Below, one piece after another: positions 1 through 9,707 of a stretch of DNA of 64,000 bases; within the stretch, counting starts at the first letter, position 1; each line of letters begins with the position of its first letter. The notes beneath the pieces were generated by a model. The model was given only the letters and a program-made list of their open reading frames with translations. It ran no database searches and was not told the origin of the DNA. The position numbers and the translations under genes were made by a program. The stretch comes from Tolypothrix sp. NIES-4075. Lineage in GTDB: Bacteria; Cyanobacteriota; Cyanobacteriia; Cyanobacteriales; Nostocaceae. The stretch is from contig NZ_BDUC01000002.1 in NCBI RefSeq assembly GCF_002218085.1, positions 310,001-374,000 of the forward strand, written 5' to 3'.

Positions 1-369
1 GACTTAGTAAATATGAGTTATCCATTTTACCTTTGCTCCTCTCGCGCCATATATTGTTATTCTTATGTGTTTTATCATACTCGCTTGGAGAAAATAATCA
101 CAAAAACTATAATCCTCATCCGGCTTTTCAAGCCAAATTAATATTTATTAAGTTTATGTATAACTTTAAATATTATAATATTTTACCTTTTAAAATTTGA
201 TATAATATATATTATTTTACAATATAAACAAGCATCAAAAGTTGGAATAATCAATAGCAGAGAAAACAAATAAATATATATCAAGAATTAGATAAAATTT
301 TGTCAAGAGTGTTATGATGCAATAACTCAATTAAGCATTTATTGCTATCATTTTCTGACCAATAATATT
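1..369. other. AT-rich intergenic start of window
   Basis: This stretch is strongly AT-rich with many short A/T runs. I see no open frame, hairpin or repeat that I can name. It probably holds the promoter of the CHAD gene at 370, but no convincing -35/-10 pair stands out. Confidence 0.5.
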
Positions 370-1344
370 ATGGAATTAGTTGCACAAACCAAACTAAAAA
401 CGCTAGGTTATTATGCTCACGAAGCGATGAAAAAACACTTTAAAAAAACCTTAAAGTGGGAAAAAACTGTTAAAAAAGACGAAGATCCAGAAGCTCTGCA
501 TCAAATGCGAGTAGGGATGCGTCGTCTACGCACAGCAGTCAGCAGATTTGGGCTAGCTTTAGATTTATCTAAGCCAGTAAGTGATAAAAATATTGGCAAA
601 ATTGCCCGTCGTCTTGGTACGTTGCGAGATTTGGATGTACTCAAAGAATCTTTGGAAAACACTTACCGTCCAAATTTACCGCATAAAGAACAAAAATCTC
701 TGCAAACAGCTTTTGATGCTTTATCTAAACAACGCGAAGATGCGTTAGAAGGGGTGCAAGCAACATTTAAAGATGAGCATTATAAGTCTCTAAAACAGGG
801 AATGAACGAGTGGTTGGAAAACCCAACTTATCTACCTATAGCATCTTTACCTATGCAAGAATTGCTACCGGATTTACTTTTGCCGGAAGTGAGTAGTTTA
901 TTACTCGATGCGGGTTGGTTAGTGGGAACGCAAGTAGAAAATGCAAAAGTTGTCATTCCTAAAGGTTTAAAAGCCGAGAAGATAGAGAAAGAATTGGCAA
1001 CTAATGGCGAAATGCTGCATACATTGCGTAAACAAGCCAAGCGCGTGCGCTATCAAATGGAGTTATTTACTGAGTTATACGCTGAATCTTACTCAGTTTA
1101 TGTAGCAGATGTTAAAAACATTCAAGACATCTTGGGTTCAATTCAAGATAGTGTAGTCTTAGGCGAGTGGCTGACAGATGTCTTCGAGTCAGAAATTGAA
1201 ACTAAACTTCCCACTTTTGCGAATTTATTAGCAGAAAATCGTTATAAATTATGGCAGCAGTGGCAACCCTTACAGGAGCGGTATTTGAAACCGGAAACTA
1301 GACACAGTTTTCATTTAACAATACTGCATCCGCTAACCGTGTAA
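370..1344 (+). CDS. CHAD domain protein
   Basis: A 324-residue, helix-rich, basic protein of the CHAD family (conserved histidine alpha-helical domain). The typical N-terminal segment with DPEALHQMRVGMRRLRTAV is seen near residues 39-58, and a second His/Arg-rich part (EMLHTLRKQAKRVRYQMEL) near 215-235. CHAD proteins bind polyphosphate, and many cyanobacterial members are stand-alone like this one, with no CYTH triphosphatase domain. The gene has its own terminator at 1439. No clear Shine-Dalgarno precedes the ATG. The family call is firm; the cellular role (polyphosphate granule association) is inferred from the family. Confidence 0.88.
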   Translation: MELVAQTKLKTLGYYAHEAMKKHFKKTLKWEKTVKKDEDPEALHQMRVGMRRLRTAVSRFGLALDLSKPVSDKNIGKIARRLGTLRDLDVLKESLENTYRPNLPHKEQKSLQTAFDALSKQREDALEGVQATFKDEHYKSLKQGMNEWLENPTYLPIASLPMQELLPDLLLPEVSSLLLDAGWLVGTQVENAKVVIPKGLKAEKIEKELATNGEMLHTLRKQAKRVRYQMELFTELYAESYSVYVADVKNIQDILGSIQDSVVLGEWLTDVFESEIETKLPTFANLLAENRYKLWQQWQPLQERYLKPETRHSFHLTILHPLTV

Positions 1345-1438
1345 TAGGGCTAATAGCAATAAGCTGAGAAAATAATTGATAACATATCTCAATAAATTTG
1401 AGAATCTGACTAACTAAAATCAATACGCTCTAGCAATT

Positions 1439-1495
1439 AAAGGCGATTTTGTCAAGTTTCGATGCCGAAAAGCATCGGCTTGATAAATCGCCTTT
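1439..1495 (+). terminator. Compound hairpin terminator after CHAD gene
   Basis: Outer arms AAAGGCGATTT and AATCGCCTTTT enclose a second pair (TCAAG/CTTGA) and an inner CGATGC/GCATCG stem. A short T-run ends the structure. It lies about 95 bases after the CHAD stop. Confidence 0.7.
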
Positions 1496-1896
1496 TCGTT
1501 GAGGGGGAAAGAATTATTCTCATTGTCTCCTTGTCTCCCTGCCCACCTGTCCCCTCTTCCTTCATCTTTGGGCTGTCGATTTCTGACAATTATCAATTTA
1601 TATGGTAGGATAATGCCACTTTCAAGTTATATCTATCCAAAGAACTAGAAAAAAATCTGCTTGTGGAGGGTTGACTAACGCTCAATGTTGCATAAAACAT
1701 AAAACCGCTGATTTTCATCTTCAAAATACTTAATGAAAAAAGTTTTCATTAAATAAAGATTTAGTGTAAGCTATTTTTCAGATTAGTTGAAGAAAATTCT
1801 CAACAAAAGCCCAGAAGTGCCAATTAGCGATTAGTAGCAAAAAATTTGCGGTTCTACTAATTGCTAAATAGATTATTTATTTGCAAGGAAAATTTA

Positions 1897-2628
1897 ATGA
1901 CTAAACAGCCTGATGTTATTTGGTTGAATACAAGTCCTAGTTTGCAATACTTTAGCAAGCCGCTGCTTGGTTATTTGTCGCGTGAACTGACAGTGCAAGA
2001 GTGGGAGTATTCCCAAAGTCAGGATGAAGCTAGTTCAATCTTATTGGCAGTTGAACTGCTGGATGAGCATCTCAAATCGTGCAATCAACCTGTGCATCTA
2101 ATTGGTCACAGTACCGGAGGATTGCTAGGGCTAGTTTATGCGCGTCGATATCCAGAAAAAGTCAAGTCTTTAACTTTATTAGCTGTAGGAGCTGATGCAG
2201 CGGTTGACTGGCAGGCTCACTATTATAATCATCTGCCGTTCTTATGTCGCCAAAAGACTCTTAGTGCAATGGTTGACAATTTGTTTGGCTATCAAGATCA
2301 ACGCACCGTTAAGCGTTTAACGAGAATCTTGGAACGAGACTTAAATTGCTCACTTTCACCTCACTCGCTGTTTCAACGAGTGAGTATGACTCCAAGCGTT
2401 GTGCCAGTACCGTTAATGGTTTGTGGTAGCTTAGACGACATTATAGTTGAACCCAATGCTCTAGAAGGATGGCGACCCTGGTTAAATCCAAGCGATCGCC
2501 TGTGGTTATGTCCGGAAGGACGGCACTTTTTTCATTTCTTTCATTTTCAGCTTGTGGCAGAACAACTTCTCAACTACTGGAAATCTCTAAGCCAATTAGA
2601 TGCACTTTGTTCCAGCCTGAGGCTTTAA
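1897..2628 (+). CDS. Alpha/beta hydrolase
   Basis: A 243-residue alpha/beta hydrolase fold protein. The nucleophile elbow is GHSTGG (Ser near residue 73), the acid is probably in CGSLDD, and the His in PEGRHFFH near the C-terminus, so the triad looks complete. There is no signal peptide, so it should be cytoplasmic. I start at the ATG at 1897 because AAGGA lies eight bases upstream; an in-frame TTG at 1861 would add 12 unlikely residues. The substrate cannot be told from sequence. It is monocistronic between intergenic regions. Confidence 0.8.
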   Translation: MTKQPDVIWLNTSPSLQYFSKPLLGYLSRELTVQEWEYSQSQDEASSILLAVELLDEHLKSCNQPVHLIGHSTGGLLGLVYARRYPEKVKSLTLLAVGADAAVDWQAHYYNHLPFLCRQKTLSAMVDNLFGYQDQRTVKRLTRILERDLNCSLSPHSLFQRVSMTPSVVPVPLMVCGSLDDIIVEPNALEGWRPWLNPSDRLWLCPEGRHFFHFFHFQLVAEQLLNYWKSLSQLDALCSSLRL

Positions 2629-2772
2629 GCAAAATTCTCCGTGTTTTATACCCTGTGACTTACGCCAAGCTCAAACCATTGAAAGAAGATTTTTTGCTTA
2701 ATATTTCTTAATGTTGAGGCGAACACGATTTGAAATCAACAGTTCGCTGTAAGACACATTGGAGAATATCTT

Positions 2773-3177
2773 ATGCCTCGACCTATAAATGGTCAATTTC
2801 GCAGCTTGGGTGTGATTGTGGCTGTTGTTATTAGTGGAAGCGCGATCGCTCAAACTCCCGGATTCGCTCGACCAAAGCCACCTGCACCCCCAGTTCCCAC
2901 CTCGCCAGAAAACGCCCCACCGCCACCTAGACCTGTTAATGGGGGAGCGCTAAATCCCCGTCCCAGTATTTTTAACGAGCCTACCTATAACCGTTTATCC
3001 GGTCGTCGCGCAGAACTTCCCCCAGACAGGGGAGCCAGACGCCCAGGTGCGACACCACCTCCAGGCGTAGATCGCCTACCCGCACTTGGTTCAAGGCGAG
3101 TTGCTCCCCCCGCTTCTTTGCCGAACGCACCCGGTGAGCAGCCAGTTACCGTTCCGCCACCGAATGCACCGCAGTAG
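2773..3177 (+). CDS. Small secreted proline-rich protein
   Basis: A 134-residue protein with an N-terminal signal peptide (hydrophobic run LGVIVAVVISGSAIA, probable cleavage after AIA) followed by a low-complexity, proline-rich mature part full of PPP, PPR and PxPP motifs with scattered Arg. No catalytic domain is visible. It should be exported to the periplasm or envelope and may be a wall-associated linker protein. GGAG lies about eight bases before the ATG. Family unknown to me. Confidence 0.65.
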   Translation: MPRPINGQFRSLGVIVAVVISGSAIAQTPGFARPKPPAPPVPTSPENAPPPPRPVNGGALNPRPSIFNEPTYNRLSGRRAELPPDRGARRPGATPPPGVDRLPALGSRRVAPPASLPNAPGEQPVTVPPPNAPQ

Positions 3178-3313
3178 CGGATGAAACATTGCTAGCTCTG
3201 TTTTGTTTCTAGAGAAAACCAGAACTTACACAGCGAACACTTTCAAACCCAGAAAAGTTATAGCTGGTAACTTCGCTGCGTAAATCTGGACAACATAATT
3301 AATCAGAAGATAT

Positions 3314-4561
3314 ATGCAGACAAAATTAAGACCTAGCAAAAAAAGTTTGCGATCGCTCGATTATCTCAATTTATTTTTGGCAGACGTGCGAGACGGTGTT
3401 GGTCCTTATTTGAGCGTTTACCTCAAAGCCTCACATAATTGGAATCCGGCTCAAATCGGGATTGCGATGTCGGCTTCAACTATCGCTACGGTGATCGCTC
3501 AAACTCCTGTTGGTGGATTGATTGACCGATTGCGCCAGAAACGCTTGTTAATTGTGCTGGCAGCGATACTTGTTTCCCTCGGCTGTATTGGTATCGCTTT
3601 ATTCCCCGCTTTTCCTGTCGTTATTGCCAGCCAAGTTTTAATTGGAGTCGCTGCCGCCGTATTCCCACCTGCGATCGCAGCGATTACATTAGGATTAGTA
3701 GGGCATAATCGGCTTGACCGACGGGTGGGTCGTAACGAGTCATTCAATCATGCCGGTAACGTTATTGCTGCTGTATTAGCAGGTTTAATCGGTCAATTTG
3801 TCGCCCGCAAAGGTATCTTTTTTTTAGTAGCAGGAATGGCGATCGGCAGTGGAATTTGTGTAAAATCAATTCGAGAGCGAGAGATTGACCACGAATTGGC
3901 GCGGGGTGCAGACGAAAATGAAACTCCAACACCAGAAAAATCTCCTCATAAAGTTGAGGGAATTTTCCAGCTATTAAGCGATCGAAACCTTTTATTTTTT
4001 ATGAGTGCCGTTGTGCTGTTTCACTTTGCCAACGCAGCCATGTTACCCTTAGTCGGTCAAAGATTGGCACAGGGCAAAAGTGTAGATCCCACCGTTTATA
4101 TGTCAGCTTGTGTGATTGTCGCACAATTGGTGATGATTCCCTCAGCTAACATAACCGGGTGGCTAGCTACAACTGCACGCAAACCTATATTTTTAGTCGG
4201 CTTTGGGGTATTGCCAATTCGGGGAGTGCTTTATACCTTGAACAACAATCCTTATTTTCTCGTTTCCGTGCAAATTCTCGATGGAATTGCTGGGGGTATT
4301 TTCGGTGTTCTCTCGGTGTTGATGATTGCAGATTTAACCAAAGGCACTGGTCGGTTTAATGTGACTCAAGGGTTACTAAATACAGCGATCGGTATTGGTG
4401 CGGGGCTAAGTAATTTCCTAGCTGGATTTGTAGTCCAAAAAGCTGGGTATAATACTGGGTTTTTGATGCTAGCAGCGATCGCACTTGTAGCTCTGGCGGT
4501 TTTCTGGTTTTTAGTGCCGGAAACAAAGGTAAATTCCTACATGCCCTCTGAAGTCGTTTAG
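3314..4561 (+). CDS. MFS transporter
   Basis: A 415-residue membrane protein with about 12 hydrophobic segments and the MFS loop 2-3 signature GGLIDRLRQKR near residues 67-78. The cytosolic central loop (EREIDHELARGADENETPTPEK) divides two six-helix halves. The start region DYLNLFLADVRDGVGPYLSVYL is characteristic of a bacterial MFS drug-efflux-like branch; the substrate is unknown. It converges on the uspA-like gene through a shared terminator 1 base downstream. Confidence 0.85.
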   Translation: MQTKLRPSKKSLRSLDYLNLFLADVRDGVGPYLSVYLKASHNWNPAQIGIAMSASTIATVIAQTPVGGLIDRLRQKRLLIVLAAILVSLGCIGIALFPAFPVVIASQVLIGVAAAVFPPAIAAITLGLVGHNRLDRRVGRNESFNHAGNVIAAVLAGLIGQFVARKGIFFLVAGMAIGSGICVKSIREREIDHELARGADENETPTPEKSPHKVEGIFQLLSDRNLLFFMSAVVLFHFANAAMLPLVGQRLAQGKSVDPTVYMSACVIVAQLVMIPSANITGWLATTARKPIFLVGFGVLPIRGVLYTLNNNPYFLVSVQILDGIAGGIFGVLSVLMIADLTKGTGRFNVTQGLLNTAIGIGAGLSNFLAGFVVQKAGYNTGFLMLAAIALVALAVFWFLVPETKVNSYMPSEVV

Positions 4562-4591
4562 AAAAAGGTGTAGTCAAAGCTACACCTTTTT
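4562..4591. terminator. Bidirectional terminator between MFS and UspA genes
   Basis: Perfect 12-base arms AAAAAGGTGTAG and CTACACCTTTTT around a six-base loop. The A-run and T-run flanks allow it to stop transcription from both convergent genes, which end at 4561 (+) and 4596 (-). Confidence 0.9.
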
Positions 4592-4595
4592 CTTA

Positions 4596-5129
4596 TCAAG
4601 TTGAGATGCTTTCTATTTTTTGTGCTTCATTTTTTTTCGCAACGACTGGAAGATGCACAATATGGACTGAACAAGGTGCATGGTGAAGAACATAGTTACT
4701 GACGCTGCCTAGAAATAGTTCTTTTAAACCAGAGTGACCCCGACGCCCCATAATAATTAAGTCAGCACCCCAACTATGGCTTACATCACAAATGCAGCGA
4801 CCAGGACTGCCAGAATTTTGGGTAAATTCAGTAGTGACACCTGCTATGTCTGCTTGGGCACGAAAGGATTGTAACATCTCTAAACCTTCGCGTTTAAAAG
4901 CGTTCCATTGCTCTTGGTAAACTTCCAAAGTTTGACCGCGCACTCCTGAATAGTAGTCAAAACCAGAGTATACAACAGGCACATAGGGACTGCCTTCTTC
5001 TTCAGCAGAAAGAACATGTAGCAGCATTAAGCTAGCTTGTGTAACCTTCGCTAAAGCCAACGCTTGCTCAAAAACCTGTTTGCTTAACTCAGAGCGATCT
5101 AATGCAACTAGAATTTTGTTAATAAACAT
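4596..5129 (-). CDS. Universal stress protein (UspA family)
   Basis: A 177-residue UspA-fold protein. It begins with KILVALDRSELSKQVFEQAL and carries the C-terminal ATP-binding signature GRRGHSGLKELFLGSVSNYVLHHA read as GxxGxxG(x9)GS. That motif suggests the nucleotide-binding subclass. I choose the ATG at 5129 (MFINKILVALD) because the fold begins there; an upstream in-frame ATG at 5162 adds 11 residues. Typical role is stress tolerance; the specific signal is unknown. Confidence 0.88.
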   Translation of the reverse strand: MFINKILVALDRSELSKQVFEQALALAKVTQASLMLLHVLSAEEEGSPYVPVVYSGFDYYSGVRGQTLEVYQEQWNAFKREGLEMLQSFRAQADIAGVTTEFTQNSGSPGRCICDVSHSWGADLIIMGRRGHSGLKELFLGSVSNYVLHHAPCSVHIVHLPVVAKKNEAQKIESIST

Positions 5130-5474
5130 GCTCGACACCGATTTTTTAGCAATAATTATCATTTATTAGAGGAGGCAGGCGATCGCCATCAAAGGATGTC
5201 TTTCCTCCTACAGTTATGTTATAGACAAACAATTTGAGGATCTTGTGAGGAAAAGGGAATTGGTAATGGGTAATGGGCACAGGCTCCCCGATTACCCAAA
5301 ACTTCATTGCGATCGCCGGAATCTACCCCTACAATTCAAGTAACTATTGGTCGCGTCGAAGTTCGCTCTTTGTAATTCTACTTCCACCCCAAGCGCCACG
5401 CGCTCAACTCAACCCAAGCGCTTACCATCTGTTTGTTTACAATATTATTTCAAACAACGCCAAGGAGGCAAGTC
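5130..5474. other. Intergenic region with small hairpin
   Basis: Between uspA-like and the DUF4255 gene. It holds STRR-like GGTAATGGGTAAT sequence and an imperfect hairpin with GGGTAAT (5268) and ATTACCC (5291) arms, plus a HIP1 site. An in-frame upstream extension of the DUF4255 frame is possible here but lacks coding character. Confidence 0.4.
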
Positions 5475-6683
5475 ATGAGTAACTCTCTGGCGATCGCAGC
5501 TGTTACGACAACGTTACGCAATCTGATTTCTCAAGCTGTTGCCCAAGAGTTGGGTGATGGTATTGTGACAACGCAGCCACCAGACAAGGCACGCTATCAT
5601 CACGATAAAAATCAAATTAATCTCTTTCTCTATCATATTTTACCCAATGCCTCTTGGCGGACTATGGATTTACCCAATCGCGTCAAACCTGGGGAAATCG
5701 GTCAACCGCCGCTAGCTCTCAATCTTTACTATATAATTACTTTTTACGGCAAAGATAATGATGATATCTTGGCTCATCGTCTGTTGGGTCAGGCGATGCA
5801 TATTTTAAATGATTACGCGGTGCTAAACCCGGCTGATATCAAGATTAGCTTAGGCGAAAGCGATTTACACAATCAAGTCGAACGAGTTCGGATTACGCTT
5901 CAACCGATGTCGCTGGAAGATGTTTCTAAGTTGTGGAGAACTTTTCAAACTCAGTATCGCATTTCCGCAGCTTATGAAGTTTCAGTAGTAATAATTGAAA
6001 GCAGTCGTATTGTCAAGACACAAAAGCCAGTTTTAACTCGTGGTGAGGACAGCCTATTTGTTGAAGCAAGCTTAACACTGCCTTTCCCTACCCTGGAAGC
6101 GCTGCAATCACCCAACCAGCAAAATGACATTTGCTTGGGTGAAGTTTTTACACTCATTGGTCATCATCTCGATAGCGATGATGGTATATTATTTGTAAGA
6201 TTGATGCATCCTCGCTTCAGCAAACCGATGCAATTAGAATTACAGCAACAATCATCTACAGAAATAGTAGTTGAGTTACCAAACGAGCCGAGTAACTTCC
6301 CAGCCGGATTTTATACAGTTGCAGTTCGACTTTGCAAAGATGGTAAAGAACAAACAACCAACGCTTTACCTTTTTCACTTGCACCGAAGATTCAGCAGAT
6401 TACACAAAGCGATGGCATTTTAACTTTAATAACTAACCCGCAAGTGTGGCAACAGCAAGAAGTAGCTTTGTTGTTAGGCGATCGCGAAATTTTGTTACTC
6501 ACCGATTTAGAAGAAACCCACGTAGCCACAGCAAAAACAGATACCCTTAAATTTAACATTCAAAATATACCCGCAGGCGAATACTTTGTTCGTCTGCGTG
6601 TCGATGGAATTGACAGCTTATTGGTGGATCGCTTTGTCAACTTGCCTGTATTTGATCCTACTCAAAAAATCAGCCTGCCATGA
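5475..6683 (+). CDS. DUF4255 (Pvc16-like) protein, eCIS-associated family
   Basis: A 402-residue protein whose first ~185 residues match the DUF4255/Pvc16_N family (opening LAIAAVTTTLRNLISQAV, then INLFLYHILPNASWRTMD). This family occurs in extracellular contractile injection systems, where it is thought to cap the tail sheath. The C-terminal ~200 residues read as two Ig-like/IPT-like beta domains. The start at 5475 is set by a near-perfect AAGGAGG seven bases upstream. Its stop overlaps the ATG of the decayed repeat gene at 6680. No sheath, tube, baseplate or ATPase gene is present in this window, so it is an orphan here. Confidence 0.78.
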   Translation: MSNSLAIAAVTTTLRNLISQAVAQELGDGIVTTQPPDKARYHHDKNQINLFLYHILPNASWRTMDLPNRVKPGEIGQPPLALNLYYIITFYGKDNDDILAHRLLGQAMHILNDYAVLNPADIKISLGESDLHNQVERVRITLQPMSLEDVSKLWRTFQTQYRISAAYEVSVVIIESSRIVKTQKPVLTRGEDSLFVEASLTLPFPTLEALQSPNQQNDICLGEVFTLIGHHLDSDDGILFVRLMHPRFSKPMQLELQQQSSTEIVVELPNEPSNFPAGFYTVAVRLCKDGKEQTTNALPFSLAPKIQQITQSDGILTLITNPQVWQQQEVALLLGDREILLLTDLEETHVATAKTDTLKFNIQNIPAGEYFVRLRVDGIDSLLVDRFVNLPVFDPTQKISLP

Positions 6684-7030
6684 ACCAAAGCTGGCAATTA
6701 GCACGCGGTATCAACAGCTTATTTACCACAACTGAAACTGTTATAAATAAAATTCCAGCCGTGGTTAACACAACTGAAGCTGTGGTTATGAATGGAGAAG
6801 CTGTCGTTACCACAACTGAAACTGTTATAAATAAAATTTAAGTCGGGGTTAAAACAACTTAAGCTGTGATTATGAATGCGGAAAGTGTTATAAGTAAAAT
6901 TTAAGTCGTGATTAACACAACTGAAGCTGTGGTTATGAATGCGGAAGCTGTTGTTACCACAACTGAAACTGTTATAAATAAAATTCCAGCCGTCGTTAAC
7001 ACAACTGAAGCTGTGGTTATGAATACTTGA
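6680..7030 (+). pseudogene. Decayed repeat protein translationally coupled to DUF4255 gene
   Basis: An ATG overlaps the previous stop (ATGA). The frame reads 53 codons (MNQSWQLARGINSLF, then a Thr/Val-rich repeat) to TAA at 6839. The same frame continues through 84-base (28-codon) repeats to TGA at 7028, interrupted by TAA at 6839, 6860 and 6902. All length changes between units are multiples of three, so the frame was once coding. The first residues are what one would expect of the next gene in a Pvc16-type operon, but the rest is only repeat. Either a short 53-residue peptide is still made or this is a pseudogene. Confidence 0.6.
6723..7024 (+). repeat. 84-bp coding-type tandem repeat, about 3.6 units
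   Basis: Unit 1 begins at 6723 and unit 2 at 6807 (84 bases apart). Unit 3 (6888-6953) lacks the first 18 bases of the unit, and unit 4 begins at 6954. Units 1 and 4 carry CCAGCC where units 2 and 3 both carry TAAGTC, which creates in-frame stops. Confidence 0.85.
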
Positions 7031-7153
7031 AAATTACCCAAAATTTAATCATTTGTCTTGTCTTATTTTTATGTGAGTTCAATGTGAAAGCAGAAACCTA
7101 GTACTATATACATCAGTACTTTTTCATGCCACACGGAAAGCAAAAATAGCTTT

Positions 7154-8329
7154 ATGTCAGAGCTCACTCCACCTACAGTTAAGCCACACGTTCCTCATTT
7201 TTCCTCTGGACCTTGCGCGAAACGACCGGGTTGGTCTGTTTCCCAACTTGAAAAAGCCTGTGTAGGTCGCTCTCATCGCTCTGAAGATGGTAAAGCCAAA
7301 TTAGCAGAAGTGATTGAGCGTTCTAAAAAAATCCTCGGTGTTCCCGCTGATTATCGCTTGGGTATCGTTCCCGCTTCGGATACAGGCGCTGTGGAAATGG
7401 CGTTATGGTCGCTTTTGGGAAAACTTCCAGTAGATATTTTAGCATGGGAAAGCTTCGGGCAAGAATGGGTTAAAGATGTTTTAGATGAGTTGAAATTGCC
7501 AGAAACTCGTCATTTGAAAGCAGATTATGGTAAATTACCAGACTTAAACGAAGTTGACTTTCAAAAAGATATAGTGTTTTTGTGGAATGGTACTACCTCT
7601 GGTGTTAGGGTAGCAAATGGTGACTGGATTAAAAGCGATCGCCCAGGATTGACAATTTGTGATGCTACTTCTGCCGTTTTCGCAATGGAAGTACCTTGGG
7701 AAAAGCTGGATGTAGTAACTTACTCCTGGCAAAAAGTATTGGGAGGAGAAGCCCAACATGGAGTAATTGTCCTTTCTCCCCGTGCAGTCGAACGTTTAGA
7801 AAGTTATAATCCTGAACGCGCAATACCCAAGCTATTTCGCCTCACCCAAAAAGGTAAACTAATTGAAGGGATTTTCAAAGGCGACACCATCAACACACCA
7901 TCGATGCTGTGTGTAGAAGATGCTCTGGATGGGTTGAAATGGGCTGAGAGTATTGGTGGACTTCCTGGTTTAATCAAGCGCAGTGAAGCGAATTTGCAAG
8001 CGATCGCTAAATGGGTTGAACAAAGTTCTTGGGCAGCTTTCTTAGCAGAAAAACCAGAAAATCGCTCTTGTACCTCAATTTGCCTGAAGATAGTTGATTC
8101 CTGGTTTACCGGCTTAACTCCAGAAGAACAGGCAAAATGCGCGAAGAAATTAGCAAAACTTTTAGAAAAGCAACAAGTAGCCTTTGATATCGCGTCCTAT
8201 CGCTCCGCACCTCCCGGATTGCGGATTTGGGGTGGTGCGACAGTCGAAACCGCAGACATTGAAGCTTTGCTTCCCTGGTTGGATTGGGGATACGCTACCG
8301 TCAAAGCTGAACTTGAGAAAGCAGCGTAA
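7154..8329 (+). CDS. serC: Phosphoserine aminotransferase
   Basis: A 391-residue PLP enzyme of fold type I that converts 3-phosphohydroxypyruvate and glutamate to phosphoserine in serine synthesis. The opening [13 protein letters not shown] and the segment [20 protein letters not shown] around residues 195-210, containing the PLP Lys in WQKVLGG, match the SerC subtype found in alphaproteobacteria and Methanosarcina rather than the E. coli subtype. Length fits. It stands alone, followed by two hairpins. The function call is firm; the subtype assignment is from memory of the motif. Confidence 0.87.
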   Translation: MSELTPPTVKPHVPHFSSGPCAKRPGWSVSQLEKACVGRSHRSEDGKAKLAEVIERSKKILGVPADYRLGIVPASDTGAVEMALWSLLGKLPVDILAWESFGQEWVKDVLDELKLPETRHLKADYGKLPDLNEVDFQKDIVFLWNGTTSGVRVANGDWIKSDRPGLTICDATSAVFAMEVPWEKLDVVTYSWQKVLGGEAQHGVIVLSPRAVERLESYNPERAIPKLFRLTQKGKLIEGIFKGDTINTPSMLCVEDALDGLKWAESIGGLPGLIKRSEANLQAIAKWVEQSSWAAFLAEKPENRSCTSICLKIVDSWFTGLTPEEQAKCAKKLAKLLEKQQVAFDIASYRSAPPGLRIWGGATVETADIEALLPWLDWGYATVKAELEKAA

Positions 8330-8340
8330 ACAGCAAGAAC

Positions 8341-8366
8341 TCTGAGCGCTAATTTCTAGCACTCAG
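8341..8366 (+). terminator. Hairpin after serC
   Basis: Arms CTGAGCGCTA and TAGCACTCAG with one mismatch, 12 bases after the serC stop. There is no strong T-run, so it is a weak terminator or processing stem. Confidence 0.45.
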
Positions 8367-8440
8367 AAATTCCCAAATATCCACGAAAAAAAGTTTGTAA
8401 GATGTTAAAAATTTAACTTACATATACATCAAATGACATT

Positions 8441-8470
8441 AAAGGCATCTCTACTATGTTAGATGCCTTT
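8441..8470. terminator. Hairpin between convergent serC and EamA genes
   Basis: Perfect 10-base arms AAAGGCATCT and AGATGCCTTT around a 10-base loop. It is followed at 8475 by AGACATCTGG, which resembles the left end of the small element at 15199, so a partial element copy abuts it. Confidence 0.55.
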
Positions 8471-8540
8471 ACATTAGACATCTGGTAAAAATGAACTATG
8501 CGTTGCCTAAAACCCTACCAAAAAGTAACTTTTGTGTTAC

Positions 8541-9575
8541 TTACTTATCACCCTCAAAATTCATTGCAACCGATGGGCTAGATATTGCCAAATACAGCCC
8601 CACTAAAATAACAGAAAATGCTAACAAGTTGAGCCAAGGCAATGTTTCTCCAAATATCCACCAGGCAAAGATACTTGTCAAAATTGGATCTAATAGGAAA
8701 ACTAAGGCAACGAAAGATGCAGATAATTTCCGGAGACTATATATTTCCAAAAAATGGACTATAACAGCATTAAAACCCAAAACAATAGCACTATACCACC
8801 CCTGCCATGATATGGGGAATAGTTGCTCATGATTGATTAAAGCTAGCGGTAGAGTCAGGATAATTCCTATTGCGTACCACCAGAAGATTGTGGTTGTAGC
8901 ACTTACTCGATCTCTCACTCTTTCTGCACTCATTAAGAATCCACAAAATGCTATACTAGAGACGAAACTGACAATATCTCCTTGGAGATTATCTAGCTCA
9001 AATTGCAGGTCATTCAATCCAAGTAAAATTATTCCCCCTACAGCTATAGCACCACCCATCAGAAAGTTTTTATGAAAGCGTTGCTTGAAGAACAACCATT
9101 CTGCTGTTGTTGTGAAAAAGATAGAAAAATTATGAATCAATGCAGAGTTAGCGACATTAGTCTGAGTGAGTGACCAAGACCATAAAACTGTCGTGGCTGC
9201 TAAAAATAATCCCGATACTAACAAGAGGGATACTGTTTGACTAGTATAGGATATTGGGGAGGATGTCTGCTGATCCAGTTGACTCGATAGATTTTGAGAT
9301 TTAATCCAAAAGCGGCGTACAGTCCTCAAGCTATTCCATAATAGTAAAAACGTTGTCGCTATCCAGTAGCGGTTAAAGATGCTCGCATCTGCCCCCACTT
9401 CGGTTTGGGAAGATCGAATCAGTATTGGTGTGAAGGCCAAAGTTCCTACTGCTAATAATATGGCAGCGATCGCCATATTATTGGATTCTTTTGTTTTAAT
9501 ATCTGGAGATGTTTCTAGTATTGATAGTGATAGTTGTCCAATTTTTTGGGAATTACTTGAATATTGTATAGTCAT
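8541..9575 (-). CDS. EamA/DMT family transporter
   Basis: A 344-residue membrane protein with about ten hydrophobic helices in two EamA-type five-helix repeats. The second ends in the usual signature FLLDPILTSIFAWWIFGETLPW. The family includes metabolite and amino-acid exporters; the substrate is unknown. The first 33 residues are polar and precede the first helix; an internal Met at residue 34 is an alternative start. It is followed by the SET gene on the same strand upstream, 130 bases away. Confidence 0.82.
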   Translation of the reverse strand: MTIQYSSNSQKIGQLSLSILETSPDIKTKESNNMAIAAILLAVGTLAFTPILIRSSQTEVGADASIFNRYWIATTFLLLWNSLRTVRRFWIKSQNLSSQLDQQTSSPISYTSQTVSLLLVSGLFLAATTVLWSWSLTQTNVANSALIHNFSIFFTTTAEWLFFKQRFHKNFLMGGAIAVGGIILLGLNDLQFELDNLQGDIVSFVSSIAFCGFLMSAERVRDRVSATTTIFWWYAIGIILTLPLALINHEQLFPISWQGWYSAIVLGFNAVIVHFLEIYSLRKLSASFVALVFLLDPILTSIFAWWIFGETLPWLNLLAFSVILVGLYLAISSPSVAMNFEGDK

Positions 9576-9707
9576 TTATAAACTTTGATAATTTTCTTCA
9601 CGCTTGATAGGATTCTTATAGAGAATCCCTGATTCAATTCACTCTACCTGCTTTGACTAGATAACAAGCTGGTTAGAACACCATATTAAGAAGCTTTTTC
9701 ATAGTTT

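Noticed and set aside
8491..8832. 113-codon plus-strand open frame
   Set aside because: Antisense to the well-supported EamA gene.
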